Shown in pieces: positions 16,317-25,448 of a stretch of DNA of 26,221 bases. The stretch is from contig JBBPZY010000253.1 in NCBI GenBank assembly GCA_038276315.1, positions 1 through 26,221 of the forward strand, written 5' to 3'. How positions within the stretch are numbered: position 1 is the first letter of the stretch; every line of letters begins with the position of its first letter. The stretch is from GCA-003244245 sp038276315. Lineage in GTDB: Bacteria; Actinomycetota; Actinomycetes; Mycobacteriales; Pseudonocardiaceae. The notes under the pieces were generated by a model. The model searched no databases, had not been told where the DNA came from, and saw only the letters and a program-made list of their open reading frames with translations. A program made the position numbers and the translations under genes.

Positions 16317-18950
16317 ATGAGGACGGATCCGTGGACGCTCACGGGACGTGACCTAGAGTTGCAGTTTATCGCTGAGCGTTTAACTAGTGGGGAATCACGC
16401 AGTGTGGTCATTGCCGGCCCGGCCGGCGTGGGCAAGACGCGACTCGCTCGAGAAGCGCTGGCAGTTGCTAAACGCGGTGGCAGGGTGACGCAGTGGGCGG
16501 CGGGGACGAGTGCGGCGGCTGCGATCCCGCTGGGCGCGGTGGCGCACCTGCTCCCTTCAGTGGGGACGGTGTCTGATCCGCTGACGTTGCTGCAGCGCGC
16601 CGGCGCCGCAATCGCCGAGCAGGGCAACGGCCACCGGTTGGTCATCGGGATCGATGATGCGCATCTGCTCGATGAGCTGTCGGTGACGTTGCTCCATCAG
16701 CTGACCTTGACCCGCACCGCGAGTGTGGTGTTGACCGTCCGGACCGGGGAGCCTGCTCCGGATCCAGTGGTGACGCTGTGGAAGAACGGTCTTGCCGACC
16801 GCTTGGAGCTGGCACAGCTGCCGCGAGTGGAGATGGACCGGCTGGTGACCGGCGTCCTCGGCGGGGTAGTAGACAGCCGCACGATTGAGCGGTTGTGGCG
16901 AGCCACCCGAGGCAACGTCCTTTTCCTGCGGGAACTGGTGGAAGGCGGGTGCGAGACCGGCGCTCTGCGGATACGCGGGGACGTGTGGCGCTGGGAGGGG
17001 CGGATGGAACCTACTCCCCGGCTACGCGAAATCGTCCGGGCCCAGCTGGGTGGACTGGGCGCTGATGAGAGGACTGCGCTGGAGTTACTGGCCACAGATG
17101 AGCCGCTGGGTCTTGGGCGGGTAGCGAGCCTGATCAACCCGGAGGTGGTCGCGGTCTTGGAGCGTCGCGGCTTGGTGACGGTGGTCAACAGTGGCTGGCG
17201 GGCCGAAGTGTGGCTGGCTCACCCGATCTACGCCACGGTGGTTCGCGACCAGTTGCCGGAAGCCAATGCTTGCCGGCTACGTCGCCGGCTGGCCAATACC
17301 CACCTGCCCTGGAAACGCCCCGACGACCTGCTGCGCGCCGGCATGCTGCTGCTGGACAGCGACCAACCCGGTGCCCACGCCAGCCTGTTGGCTGATGCCG
17401 CGGTGCACGCCAATGCATTATTTGATCATGAAAATGCTGCTCGGATGGCACAGGCGGCGATTGACGGCAGCGACGGCCGGGACGGTATGCGGGCGCATCT
17501 GGCTTTGCTCGAGGCGGTGCGCTGGCAGGGCCAGCCTGATCACGCCGAGCAAGTCGCGGCGGCGGCAGCGCCCTTCGCCACCTCGGCGGAGGACCGATCG
17601 CATCTGGCTGTGGTGCGGGCCCTGAATCTGTTCTTCGGCCTGGGTCAGGTGGCGAAGGCCGAAGCCATGCTGCACAAGGCAGCTGCCGACGCGGCTGACA
17701 ACGAGATGTGCCGCCACACCAGCGCCGTCCATGGTGTGCTGGCGTATTTCGCGGGACGTCCCCAGCAGGCCGCAGAATCCGGTGCGGAGATCCTGGCATC
17801 AGAAGGAGTGAGCGCGGAGGCGACGATGTGGGCGTCGAGCGCGACTGCGGCGGGGTTGGCCGCCCGCGGTCGCATCACCGAGGCGCTCTCGGCAGTGGAG
17901 GGGGGTTGGGCGGCGCTTTCGCGGTGCACCATCGAGCCGGAGATGGCCTTATGTCGACAACTGCTGGCTCATGGTGAGCTGTCGGCATTGTTGCTGGCTG
18001 GCCGGGTGCATGACGCCGTGGCTCGGGCAACAGAGTTGCACGAGTGGTGTATGACTCAGCCGCAGTGGGCCGGGGATGCGTTGGCGGCTGCCCATGTCGG
18101 ATGGTCAGCGCTGGCCGCCGGACGTCCGCGCACCGCCATCCGGTGGTTGTCTGAAGCAGTGGCCGGCCTGAGCCAGCTTGATCCTGGCGGTTTTGGGCAA
18201 CTGTGTATCGCGCTGCTCGCGCAGACCCACGCTCAACTCGGCGACGCCGCGGCGGCGCGGCGACTGTTGGATGGCGGCGGAGTTGGGCACCACTGCGCGG
18301 TGTTCGAGCCGGAGTGGCTGTTGGCGGAGGCCTGGCAGGCGGCTGCTGACGACCGGATCTGCCAGGCGACGGATCGGGCGCTGCGCGCAGCGTCTGTGGC
18401 GGCCGGCATGGGCGAGCGCGCCGTGGAGGCGCAGGCCCTGCACACCGTGGTGCGGCTGGGACGGGCCAGCCAGGTGGTGGGACGGTTGCGGCAGCTAGCC
18501 GGACAAGTCGAAGGTCCGCTGGTAGCTGCCTACAGCGCGCATGCGCAGGCGGCGGCTGCCAACGCCGGTGGACCGCTGGATGAGGTGGCGGGGGAGTTCG
18601 AAGGGATGGGAGCCCGGCTGCTGGCCACCGACGCGGCTGCGCACGCTGCCGCGGCGCACCTACGCGCCGGTGACCGTCGTCGAGCGGCCGCATCCACAGC
18701 TCGAGCTGCCAGCTTGGCCCGAGCCTGCGAGGACATCCGCACCCCAGCCCTGGAGCAGCTCGCACCGCGACCGCTTACCAGCCGGGAGGGCGAGGTCGCC
18801 AGTCTGGTGGTGCAGGGGATGAAGAACCAGGCCATCGCGGAGCGCCTGGTGCTCTCAGTGCGGACAGTGGAGGCTCACTTGGCCAACGCCTACGCCAAAC
18901 TCGGCATCAGCAGCCGCGCCGAGCTAGCCCGAGCGTTGCGGACAGACTGA
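16317..18950 (+). CDS. large ATP-binding LuxR-family (LAL-type) transcriptional regulator
   Basis: An 877-residue protein from the ATG at 16317. The frame is open back to 16161, so up to 52 extra residues are possible, but those look unlike the family. After TLTGRDLELQFIAERL comes Walker A GPAGVGKT (34-41) and a Walker B VIGIDDAHLLDE (D113, D114), marking a STAND-type ATPase. A long alpha-helical middle rich in Ala and Leu, probably TPR-like, follows. The last 58 residues are a LuxR-type helix-turn-helix (LTSREGEVASLVVQGMKNQA through TVEAHLANAYAKLGISSRAE). LAL proteins are usually activators of secondary-metabolite or catabolic genes. Its place beside the peptide cassette makes it a candidate regulator of that cassette, but this is unproven. 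The next gene starts 21 nt later. Confidence 0.88.
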   Translation: MRTDPWTLTGRDLELQFIAERLTSGESRSVVIAGPAGVGKTRLAREALAVAKRGGRVTQWAAGTSAAAAIPLGAVAHLLPSVGTVSDPLTLLQRAGAAIAEQGNGHRLVIGIDDAHLLDELSVTLLHQLTLTRTASVVLTVRTGEPAPDPVVTLWKNGLADRLELAQLPRVEMDRLVTGVLGGVVDSRTIERLWRATRGNVLFLRELVEGGCETGALRIRGDVWRWEGRMEPTPRLREIVRAQLGGLGADERTALELLATDEPLGLGRVASLINPEVVAVLERRGLVTVVNSGWRAEVWLAHPIYATVVRDQLPEANACRLRRRLANTHLPWKRPDDLLRAGMLLLDSDQPGAHASLLADAAVHANALFDHENAARMAQAAIDGSDGRDGMRAHLALLEAVRWQGQPDHAEQVAAAAAPFATSAEDRSHLAVVRALNLFFGLGQVAKAEAMLHKAAADAADNEMCRHTSAVHGVLAYFAGRPQQAAESGAEILASEGVSAEATMWASSATAAGLAARGRITEALSAVEGGWAALSRCTIEPEMALCRQLLAHGELSALLLAGRVHDAVARATELHEWCMTQPQWAGDALAAAHVGWSALAAGRPRTAIRWLSEAVAGLSQLDPGGFGQLCIALLAQTHAQLGDAAAARRLLDGGGVGHHCAVFEPEWLLAEAWQAAADDRICQATDRALRAASVAAGMGERAVEAQALHTVVRLGRASQVVGRLRQLAGQVEGPLVAAYSAHAQAAAANAGGPLDEVAGEFEGMGARLLATDAAAHAAAAHLRAGDRRRAAASTARAASLARACEDIRTPALEQLAPRPLTSREGEVASLVVQGMKNQAIAERLVLSVRTVEAHLANAYAKLGISSRAELARALRTD

Positions 18951-18971
18951 GGCCACAAAAAGGGGTGGCTT

Positions 18972-20084
18972 GTGATCGTGCTGTTCGGCGCGACTGGGTA
19001 CACCGGCCGCCGGACCGCTGAGGCGATGGTTCGACGGGGTCTGCGGCCGGTGCTGGCCGGGCGCAGTGCCGGCCGGCTCACTTCGCTGGCGCAGCGGCTC
19101 GGGACGCCGGGGTTGGGCACGCTGGATGTGGTAACTGCTGATATCGGCGATACCGCGTCGGTGCGGGCGCTGATTGGTGGGGGTGACGTGCTGGTCAGCA
19201 CCGTCGGCCCGTTCATCCGGCTCGGCGGTCCAGCGCTGAATGCCGCGGTCGACGCGGGGGCGATCTACCTCGACTCGACTGGCGAGCCCCCGTTCATCCG
19301 CCGGGTTTTCGAGGAGTTCGGCCCACGGGCTGAGCAGACCGGGGCCAGCTTGATCACCGCGTTCGGTCACGACTACGTGCCCGGCAATCTTGCCGGTGCC
19401 CTCGCGCTGGGACGCTCGGGTGGTGGGGTGCACCGGGTTGAGGTCGGTTATCTGATCGATGGAGCTGGCCGGTCTCAGGTCATCAGCCGAGGCACGTTCG
19501 CCTCGATTGTGGGGCTGGTCACCCAGCAGAGCTTTACCTGGCGGGACGGGATCCAGTCAGAACCCGCCGGGTCGCGGATACGGAACTTCTCGGTGGGCGG
19601 CCGAGACTGCCTAGCACTGACTATCGGTGCCACGGAGCACTACTCGCTTCCCCGGCTCGCTGGTCCTGATGGCCTACCCGAGGTGGACGTCTACCTCGGC
19701 TCGTTCGGACTCGCGGCGCGCGCGCTGCCCCTGTGCTCTCGAGTCGCCCCGGCGTTGCTGGCCCTTCCCGGGGCGCGCTCGATGGTCCGCGGAATCGGGG
19801 AGTTCGCGGCGCACTGGATCGCCGAGGAGCCTGATCCATCGGCCCTGGCGCGGGTTACTTCGCACGTCGTCGGCACCGCCTACGACGCAGCTGGCACCGC
19901 ATTGGCGGAGGTACGTCTGGTGTCCGGCGATCCCTACCAGCTCACCGCGAACCTGCTTGCCTGGGCTGCGCAGCGCGCTGCTGAACACGGCGTATCCGGA
20001 CCGGGAGCGCTGGGCCCGACCGAAGCCTTCGGACTGGAGGCACTGGAGGCCGGAGCTCTCCAGGCCGGCTTGCGCCGGCAGTAG
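18972..20084 (+). CDS. saccharopine dehydrogenase-like NAD(P)-binding oxidoreductase
   Basis: A 370-residue protein. It starts with a Rossmann fold nucleotide-binding motif (IVLFGATGYTGRRTAEAMVR, GxTGYTG type) and has the VLVSTVGPFIRLGGPALNAA segment typical of saccharopine dehydrogenase-like and trans-acting enoyl reductase-like proteins. YLDSTGEPPFIRRVFEEFGP also fits this group. The GTG at 18972 follows an AGGGG element. The 21-nt gap after the regulator gene suggests shared transcription. The substrate cannot be told from sequence. True lysine-pathway saccharopine dehydrogenase is unlikely, given the short length and lack of context. Confidence 0.8.
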   Translation: MIVLFGATGYTGRRTAEAMVRRGLRPVLAGRSAGRLTSLAQRLGTPGLGTLDVVTADIGDTASVRALIGGGDVLVSTVGPFIRLGGPALNAAVDAGAIYLDSTGEPPFIRRVFEEFGPRAEQTGASLITAFGHDYVPGNLAGALALGRSGGGVHRVEVGYLIDGAGRSQVISRGTFASIVGLVTQQSFTWRDGIQSEPAGSRIRNFSVGGRDCLALTIGATEHYSLPRLAGPDGLPEVDVYLGSFGLAARALPLCSRVAPALLALPGARSMVRGIGEFAAHWIAEEPDPSALARVTSHVVGTAYDAAGTALAEVRLVSGDPYQLTANLLAWAAQRAAEHGVSGPGALGPTEAFGLEALEAGALQAGLRRQ

Positions 20085-20138
20085 ACCCCTGCACTGGCTG
20101 CGGACCTTCGCCACCTGCCGGCTGGCTACGATGCTCCG

Positions 20139-20585
20139 GTGAGAGCGAGCAACATCGTCGGAGCCGGTGCGGTGCTGCTCGCCGTGATGATGGCACTGGG
20201 ATCGCTTGGGATGGGATGGCTGCTGTGGCCATCCGCTCGCGGCGTTGTCCACGCTGCCAGTGGCACCATCGTGCAGTCGGTGCTTTGCGGTCCATCCAAC
20301 TCCCAGGACCTGGTGCGCGTTGAGTTGAGCGACGGCCGTGAAGTGCAGGCGCTGCTGGATGGCTGCGGTCACCGGCTGGGTGAGGTGCTCACCGTTGAGG
20401 TGCCTGATCAGTTGGCCCCGGGAGCGCTGACCGTGCGCCTCGCGGGGACCGGGGTGCCGACCAAACCGTCGGCCGGCCAGCGCCTCGGCGCTGTCGGTGT
20501 CGCGGTCGCCGGGATCGCTGGTGCGCTGCTGGCGTGGCGGCTGCGCAGCAACTGGAGCGCCGCCCGCCGTAGGGTGGGCCCATGA
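20139..20585 (+). CDS. small membrane protein with two predicted helices
   Basis: A 148-residue protein not assigned to a named family. Hydrophobic helices lie at about residues 5-30 and 108-130. The roughly 75-residue stretch between them is rich in beta-forming residues and has two cysteines (VLCGPS and LLDGCGHRLG). It probably sits outside the membrane, with the basic tail (RLRSNWSAARRR) inside. The GTG at 20139 is the likely start. Its end overlaps the M16 peptidase start by 4 nt (ATGA), so the three genes to 23247 form one translationally coupled operon. A helper role for the peptidases is possible but not shown. Confidence 0.72.
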   Translation: MRASNIVGAGAVLLAVMMALGSLGMGWLLWPSARGVVHAASGTIVQSVLCGPSNSQDLVRVELSDGREVQALLDGCGHRLGEVLTVEVPDQLAPGALTVRLAGTGVPTKPSAGQRLGAVGVAVAGIAGALLAWRLRSNWSAARRRVGP

Positions 20586-21886
20586 CCCGCATTCCGTCGC
20601 CCACCGTGGAGCTGCACCGCGAGACCTTGTCCAATGGCTTGCGGGTGGTGCTCAGCCCGGACCCATCCGCTCCGGTGGTGGCCGTCGGCGCGCATTATGA
20701 CGTGGGCTTTCGCTCCGAGCCGGAGGGTCGCACTGGTTTCGCGCACCTCTTCGAACACCTGATGTTCCAGGGCAGCGAGAGTCTGGAGAAGCTCGCGCAT
20801 TTCCGCCACGTGCAGTCCTCGGGTGGGTCCTTCAACGGATCCACGCACCCCGACTACACCAACTACTTCGAGGTACTGCCCTCGGCAGCGCTGGAGCGCG
20901 CGCTGTTCATGGAGGCGGACCGGATGCGGGCACCCCGGATCACCGCGGAAAACCTGCGCAACCAGGTCGACGTGGTCAAAGAGGAGATCCGGCTCAACGT
21001 ATTGAACCGACCCTATGGTGGCTTTCCGTGGATTACGCTGCCGCCGGTGCTCTATGAGACCTTTCCCAACGCGCACAATGGATATGGAGACTTCTCCGAG
21101 CTGGAAGCGGCTACCGTGGACGACTGCGCCGCGTTTTTCGATGCCTACTATGCGCCGGGCAACGCAGTCATCACGATATGCGGGGACTTTCAGGTGGATG
21201 CCGCAGTCGAGCTGGTGCACCGACATTTCGACGACGTTCCCGGCCGTCCGGTTCCGGTGCGACCGTCGTTCGCCGAGCCACCACCGGACCGGGAACGGCG
21301 GCACGACCATCCCGATCCGCTCGCCCCGCTACCCGCGTTGGCCATCGGCTATCGGCTGCCCGATCCGACCGCCGGTTTCGACGGCTATCTCGCCTACGAG
21401 GTGCTCGCCGCGGTGCTGTCCGACGGTGATTCGTCCCGCCTGGAGCAACGCCTCGTTCACACCGACGCGTTAGCGACCGACATCGGCGCGCGCTGCGGTC
21501 TGTTCGGTGCGCCCCTGGACGCCCGTGATCCGGACACCTTCACCATCACCGCCGTCCATCCATCCACGGTCGACGTCAACCGGGTGATCGACGCAACCGA
21601 CGAGGAGATCGCCCGGCTCGCCGCGGACGGACCGGACTCAGACGAGTTGGCTCGGATCACCGCTCGGTGGGCCGCGTCGCTGTTCCGGGAACACGACAGG
21701 CTGGTGTCGCGGACGATGGCCATCGGTGCCTTTGAGCTGCTGCACGGGCGTGCGGAGTTGGTCGCGGAGTTGCCGGTCATGGTGGCGAGCATGGGCGCTG
21801 AGCAGGTCGCGAGCGCCGCTGCGCGGCTACGACCGGACTCCCGCGCAGTGTTGATCGTCCAGCCTTCAGCAGGACAGGGGGCGTGA
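20582..21886 (+). CDS. M16-family zinc metallopeptidase, catalytic subunit
   Basis: A 434-residue pitrilysin-type peptidase. The inverted zinc motif HLFEH (H55, E58, H59) and the distal glutamate in VKEE (E134/E135) give the complete HxxEH-x76-E active site. TGFAHLFEHLMFQGSE is typical of the family. The length fits one half of a two-subunit M16B enzyme. ATG at 20582 overlaps the gene before, and the stop overlaps the next gene. In the family these enzymes degrade or process short peptides, which makes a link with the peptide cassette conceivable. However, such pairs are also common housekeeping neighbours in actinobacteria. No signal peptide is visible, so it probably acts in the cytoplasm. 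Confidence 0.92.
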   Translation: MTRIPSPTVELHRETLSNGLRVVLSPDPSAPVVAVGAHYDVGFRSEPEGRTGFAHLFEHLMFQGSESLEKLAHFRHVQSSGGSFNGSTHPDYTNYFEVLPSAALERALFMEADRMRAPRITAENLRNQVDVVKEEIRLNVLNRPYGGFPWITLPPVLYETFPNAHNGYGDFSELEAATVDDCAAFFDAYYAPGNAVITICGDFQVDAAVELVHRHFDDVPGRPVPVRPSFAEPPPDRERRHDHPDPLAPLPALAIGYRLPDPTAGFDGYLAYEVLAAVLSDGDSSRLEQRLVHTDALATDIGARCGLFGAPLDARDPDTFTITAVHPSTVDVNRVIDATDEEIARLAADGPDSDELARITARWAASLFREHDRLVSRTMAIGAFELLHGRAELVAELPVMVASMGAEQVASAAARLRPDSRAVLIVQPSAGQGA

Positions 21887-23247
21887 TGCGCCACCGCAGC
21901 GCCGAGCAGATCGGCAGGACCGAGCTGGGGCCGCGCCCGCTGCCGCCGCTGGGGCCGCCGCGCACACCAATCGCACCGTCTGTTGTGGACACCGTGCTCG
22001 ACAGCGGGCTGCGGGTGATCGCGGTGCGACGACCGGCGGTGCCGATGGTCGAGCTGCGCCTGGAGATCCCGTTCGGCGGCACGCAGCGCACCCATTCGGC
22101 CCGCGCCGAGCTGTTAGCTATGACGCTGCTTCGTGGTACGCCGCGGCGGGATCGGTTCGACATCGACAAGGTGCTGGCTGCCGTCGGCGGTGACCTGTCC
22201 GCCGGGGTGGATCCCGAGCACCTGTCCGTGTCAGGATCAGCGCTGGCCAGCGGGCTGGACGTGGTGCTCGACGTGCTTGGTGACGCGCTCACCTCGGCCT
22301 CGTACGCCACCGCCGACGTAGCCCGGGAACGGGACCGCCTGGTGGAGCGGCTCACGATGAGCCGCTCGCAGCCTCAGGTGATCGCACGGGAGGCGTTGCA
22401 GCGCCGCCGCTATGGCAACCACCCGTTCGCCCGGGAATGGCCGGAAGTGGACGACGTTGCCAGCGTGACGCCGGCCGCAGTGCGCGCACTGCACCGTCGC
22501 TCGGTGGTGCCCGGCGGTGCCGTCCTGGTGCTGGTCGGCGACATCGTCCCAGCCAGTGCGGTCGAAGCGGTGGCGACAGTCCTAGCGGGCTGGCGTTCGG
22601 ATCACCCTGCATCCGAGTTGGCTGCATTGCCCGAGCTGACTGGTGCCGACCTGCAACTGGTGCATCGCGAGGGTGCAGTGCAGTCCCAGCTGCGCCTCTC
22701 CGCACAGGCAGTATCACGCACTCACGAACGCTATCCGGCGCTGCAGGTGGCGAATCTGGTATTCGGCGGATATTTCTCGTCGCGCTGGGTGGAGAACATC
22801 CGGGAAGGCAAGGGCTACACCTATGGCGCGCACTGTGGCTTCGAGTTCACCCCGCATGGGGCCACGCTGATCGCTGAGGCGGACACCGCCAGCGAGGTCA
22901 CTGCCGCCGCGTTGCTGGAGACCCGCTATGAGTTGGGTCGGCTGGTCGTCGTTCCCCCTGACGATTCCGAGGTCGACAGCGCGCGACAGTACGCGATCGG
23001 ATCGCTGACCATCGCCACCTCGTCGCAACGCGGACTGGCCGGCCACCTTGCCACACTGGCTACCCTCGACCTGGACCTCGACTGGTTACTTACCCATACC
23101 GATCGGTTGCAGGCGGTCACGACCGGACAGGTTGCTGAGGCCGCCGCTGACTTCTTCGCTCCGACCCGGTTCACCGGTGTGGTGGTGGGCGATGGCAAAC
23201 GACTCGCTGACCTGCTCGCCGCCCTTGGGGGCGTGGAAATTCCCTGA
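21883..23247 (+). CDS. M16-family peptidase-like protein, non-catalytic partner
   Basis: A 454-residue M16-fold protein that lacks HxxEH. The matching place reads GTQRTHSARAELLAMTLLRG. Like other inactive M16B partners it keeps the C-terminal substrate-binding signature NIREGKGYTYGA with an Arg and Tyr. It is expected to pair with the upstream catalytic subunit and form the closed peptide chamber. Start is GTG at 21883 or the adjoining ATG at 21886; both overlap the previous stop. The N-terminal 35 residues are Pro-rich. The assignment is firm at family level. Confidence 0.9.
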   Translation: MMRHRSAEQIGRTELGPRPLPPLGPPRTPIAPSVVDTVLDSGLRVIAVRRPAVPMVELRLEIPFGGTQRTHSARAELLAMTLLRGTPRRDRFDIDKVLAAVGGDLSAGVDPEHLSVSGSALASGLDVVLDVLGDALTSASYATADVARERDRLVERLTMSRSQPQVIAREALQRRRYGNHPFAREWPEVDDVASVTPAAVRALHRRSVVPGGAVLVLVGDIVPASAVEAVATVLAGWRSDHPASELAALPELTGADLQLVHREGAVQSQLRLSAQAVSRTHERYPALQVANLVFGGYFSSRWVENIREGKGYTYGAHCGFEFTPHGATLIAEADTASEVTAAALLETRYELGRLVVVPPDDSEVDSARQYAIGSLTIATSSQRGLAGHLATLATLDLDLDWLLTHTDRLQAVTTGQVAEAAADFFAPTRFTGVVVGDGKRLADLLAALGGVEIP

Positions 23248-23278
23248 CGGCGGCAGCTGATAGGTGGCGTCTGGACGG

Positions 23279-23476
23279 TCAGAAGGCATACAGGCCGATC
23301 GCCCACCCTGCGCTGGTGATGATCATCACCAGGATCGTCCAGAGATAGGCTTTGCGTGCGGTGACCCAGATGCCGGGCTCGGGTGGCGCCTGCGGCGGTT
23401 TGCGTAGGTCGGCGGCATGACGCCGCATGTGGTGGTTGAGCTCTCGCTCCCACTGCTTCCGGTCGTGGATCTTCAC
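23279..23476 (-). CDS. small single-helix membrane protein
   Basis: A 65-residue protein from GTG at 23476 with GGATGG about 8 nt upstream. The N-terminal half is basic and soluble (KIHDRKQWERELNHHMRRHA). One hydrophobic helix at about residues 46-63 (YLWTILVMIITSAGWAIGLY) reaches almost to the C-terminus, as in tail-anchored proteins. It is convergent with the M16 genes and divergent from uvrD2. Longer upstream extension of the frame was rejected because it would overlap the uvrD2 start and has no sensible composition. Function unknown. Confidence 0.7.
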   Translation of the reverse strand: MKIHDRKQWERELNHHMRRHAADLRKPPQAPPEPGIWVTARKAYLWTILVMIITSAGWAIGLYAF

Positions 23477-23583
23477 TGGCCACCATCCTCGCCGCGAACC
23501 GTCTACAGGCCGAGCACGTCGAACATCATAACGCTTAGTGGCGGTTGCTGGGAGTGTCGGTGCGCTCTGCCAGGATGCCGACC

Positions 23584-25416
23584 GTGAGCACCGGCCGAGC
23601 TGATCGGGATCCCCTGGACGGGCTCGACGACGAGCAACGCGCCGCGGTGTGCGCGCCAAGGGGACCGGTCTGCGTGCTCGCGGGTGCGGGCACGGGAAAG
23701 ACGCGCGCCATCACCCGGCGGATCGCCCACTTGATCCGAACCGGCCATGTTGGCGCCGGGCAGGTCCTTGCGGTGACGTTCACCGCACGCGGGGCGGGGG
23801 AGATGCGCACCCGATTGCGTGATCTGGGGATAGGCGGCGTACAAGCTCGAACGTTTCATGCCGCGGCATTGCGCCAGCTTCGTTACTTCTGGCCCCAGGT
23901 CGTGGGTGACCAGCCGTGGCCGCTGCTGGAGCACAAGCTGCGGCTGGTCGGGCAGGCCGCGCAGCGGGCCGGCGCCGGCGCCGGCGCAGATGACCTGCGT
24001 GACTTCGCCGGGGAGATCGAGTGGGCCAAAGCCAGCCTGGTCACCGCCGCGGACTATCCCGCCGTGGTGGCCGCGGTGCGCCGGTCAACCCCGGTGCCGG
24101 CCGCACAGGTCGCGGCGATCTACGCCGCATACGAGGAGCTCAAGAACCGCAACCGGGTGCTCGACTTCGATGATCTGCTGCTGCACACCGTAGCCGCATT
24201 GGAGGAGCATTCAGCGGTGGCGCAGGAGTTCCGGGATCGCTACCGCTGCTTCGTCGTCGACGAATACCAGGACGTCACGCCGCTGCAGCAGCGGATGCTC
24301 GACGCCTGGCTGGGCACCCGTGACGACCTCACCGTCGTCGGCGACGCGAACCAGACCATTTACTCCTTCGCCGGCGCGGCTCCGCGCTTCCTCCTGGAGT
24401 TCACCAGGCGATTCCCCGATGCCGTGACGGTGCGGCTACACCGCGACTATCGCTCCACACCGCAGGTTGTGTCGCTGGCCAACCGAGTGATCTCTGCAGC
24501 GGCCGGCCGACCGGCCGGCGCCCGGTTGCAGCTGACGGGCCAGCAGCCGGCCGGTCCGCAGCCGTCGTTCGCCGAGCATGACGATGAGCCCGCTGAGGCC
24601 AACGCGGTGGCCGAGGCCATCGCGGAGCTGCTGAGGCAAGGCACCCCGGCTGCCGAGATCGCCGTCCTGTACCGGGTGAACGCCCAGTCCGAGGTGTACG
24701 AACAGGCATTGGATGCCCGCGAAATCCCGTTCCAGGTCCGCGGTGGGGAGCGGTTCTTTCACCGTCCGGAGGTCCGAGCCGCGATCCGCGGACTGCGCGC
24801 GGCTGCCACCGGATATTCGTCCCGCCCGCCCGCCGACGATTCGGCCGTTGAACTGGGCGGCACCGTTCGCGCGGTCCTGGCCCGGCACGGGCTTACCACC
24901 CAGCCTCCTGCCGGCAGTGTCGCGCGATCCAGATGGGAATCGCTGCGCGCGCTGGCCGAGCTGGCCGATGACCTGGCAGACAGCACCCCGGCCGCCGATC
25001 TTGGCCAGCTCGTCGCTGAGCTTGACGCCCGCGCCGATGCCTCGTACCCACCAGCTGTGCAGGGCGTCACGCTGGCCTCCCTGCACGCGGCGAAGGGGCT
25101 GGAATGGGACGCGGTTTTCTTGGTCGGGCTCGTCGACGGGACGCTGCCCATCCAGTACGCCGAGGGTGACCAGGCTGCGCTGGAAGAGGAGCGCCGGCTG
25201 CTGTACGTCGGTGTGACCCGGGCTCGCCGCCGGCTTGCGTTGTCTTGGGCACTGTCGCGCAGCGCGGGCGGGAGGCGTTCGCGGCGTCGCAGTCGTTTTC
25301 TCCACGGCCTGGTGCCCCAGGATGACCCGCCGGCCCAGTTGCCGTCCGCGAAAGCGCAGTCCAAGCGACGTTCACCGCCATCGCCGAGCAACGGTCGGTC
25401 AGCGCGGCTGCGCTGA
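23584..25416 (+). CDS. uvrD2: UvrD2-type ATP-dependent DNA helicase, short form
   Basis: A 610-residue superfamily 1A helicase. The GTG at 23584 gives an N-terminus (RDPLDGLDDEQRAAVCAPRG) spaced like other UvrD2 proteins; an ATG at 23575 is also possible. It has Walker A GAGTGKT (34-40), DEYQD (D226, E227), GDANQTIYSFAGAAP, YRSTPQVVSLAN, ASLHAAKGLEWDAVFLVG and YVGVTRARRRL. Mycobacterial UvrD2 is about 700 residues with a C-terminal HRDC domain and a tetracysteine module. Here the protein ends about 45 residues after the last helicase motif, in a basic Pro/Ser-rich tail with no cysteines. So those parts are absent. The position directly before whiB7 is as in mycobacteria. UvrD2 rather than UvrD1/PcrA is inferred from context and N-terminus. 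Confidence 0.85.
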   Translation: MSTGRADRDPLDGLDDEQRAAVCAPRGPVCVLAGAGTGKTRAITRRIAHLIRTGHVGAGQVLAVTFTARGAGEMRTRLRDLGIGGVQARTFHAAALRQLRYFWPQVVGDQPWPLLEHKLRLVGQAAQRAGAGAGADDLRDFAGEIEWAKASLVTAADYPAVVAAVRRSTPVPAAQVAAIYAAYEELKNRNRVLDFDDLLLHTVAALEEHSAVAQEFRDRYRCFVVDEYQDVTPLQQRMLDAWLGTRDDLTVVGDANQTIYSFAGAAPRFLLEFTRRFPDAVTVRLHRDYRSTPQVVSLANRVISAAAGRPAGARLQLTGQQPAGPQPSFAEHDDEPAEANAVAEAIAELLRQGTPAAEIAVLYRVNAQSEVYEQALDAREIPFQVRGGERFFHRPEVRAAIRGLRAAATGYSSRPPADDSAVELGGTVRAVLARHGLTTQPPAGSVARSRWESLRALAELADDLADSTPAADLGQLVAELDARADASYPPAVQGVTLASLHAAKGLEWDAVFLVGLVDGTLPIQYAEGDQAALEEERRLLYVGVTRARRRLALSWALSRSAGGRRSRRRSRFLHGLVPQDDPPAQLPSAKAQSKRRSPPSPSNGRSARLR

Positions 25417-25448
25417 TGGCGATCGCCGAGGTGGGGACGAAAAGCAAG

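Noticed and set aside
17875..18765. 296-codon open frame on the minus strand
   Set aside because: Antisense to the LuxR-family regulator, Pro/Arg-rich shadow with no motif, while the plus-strand frame carries clear motifs.
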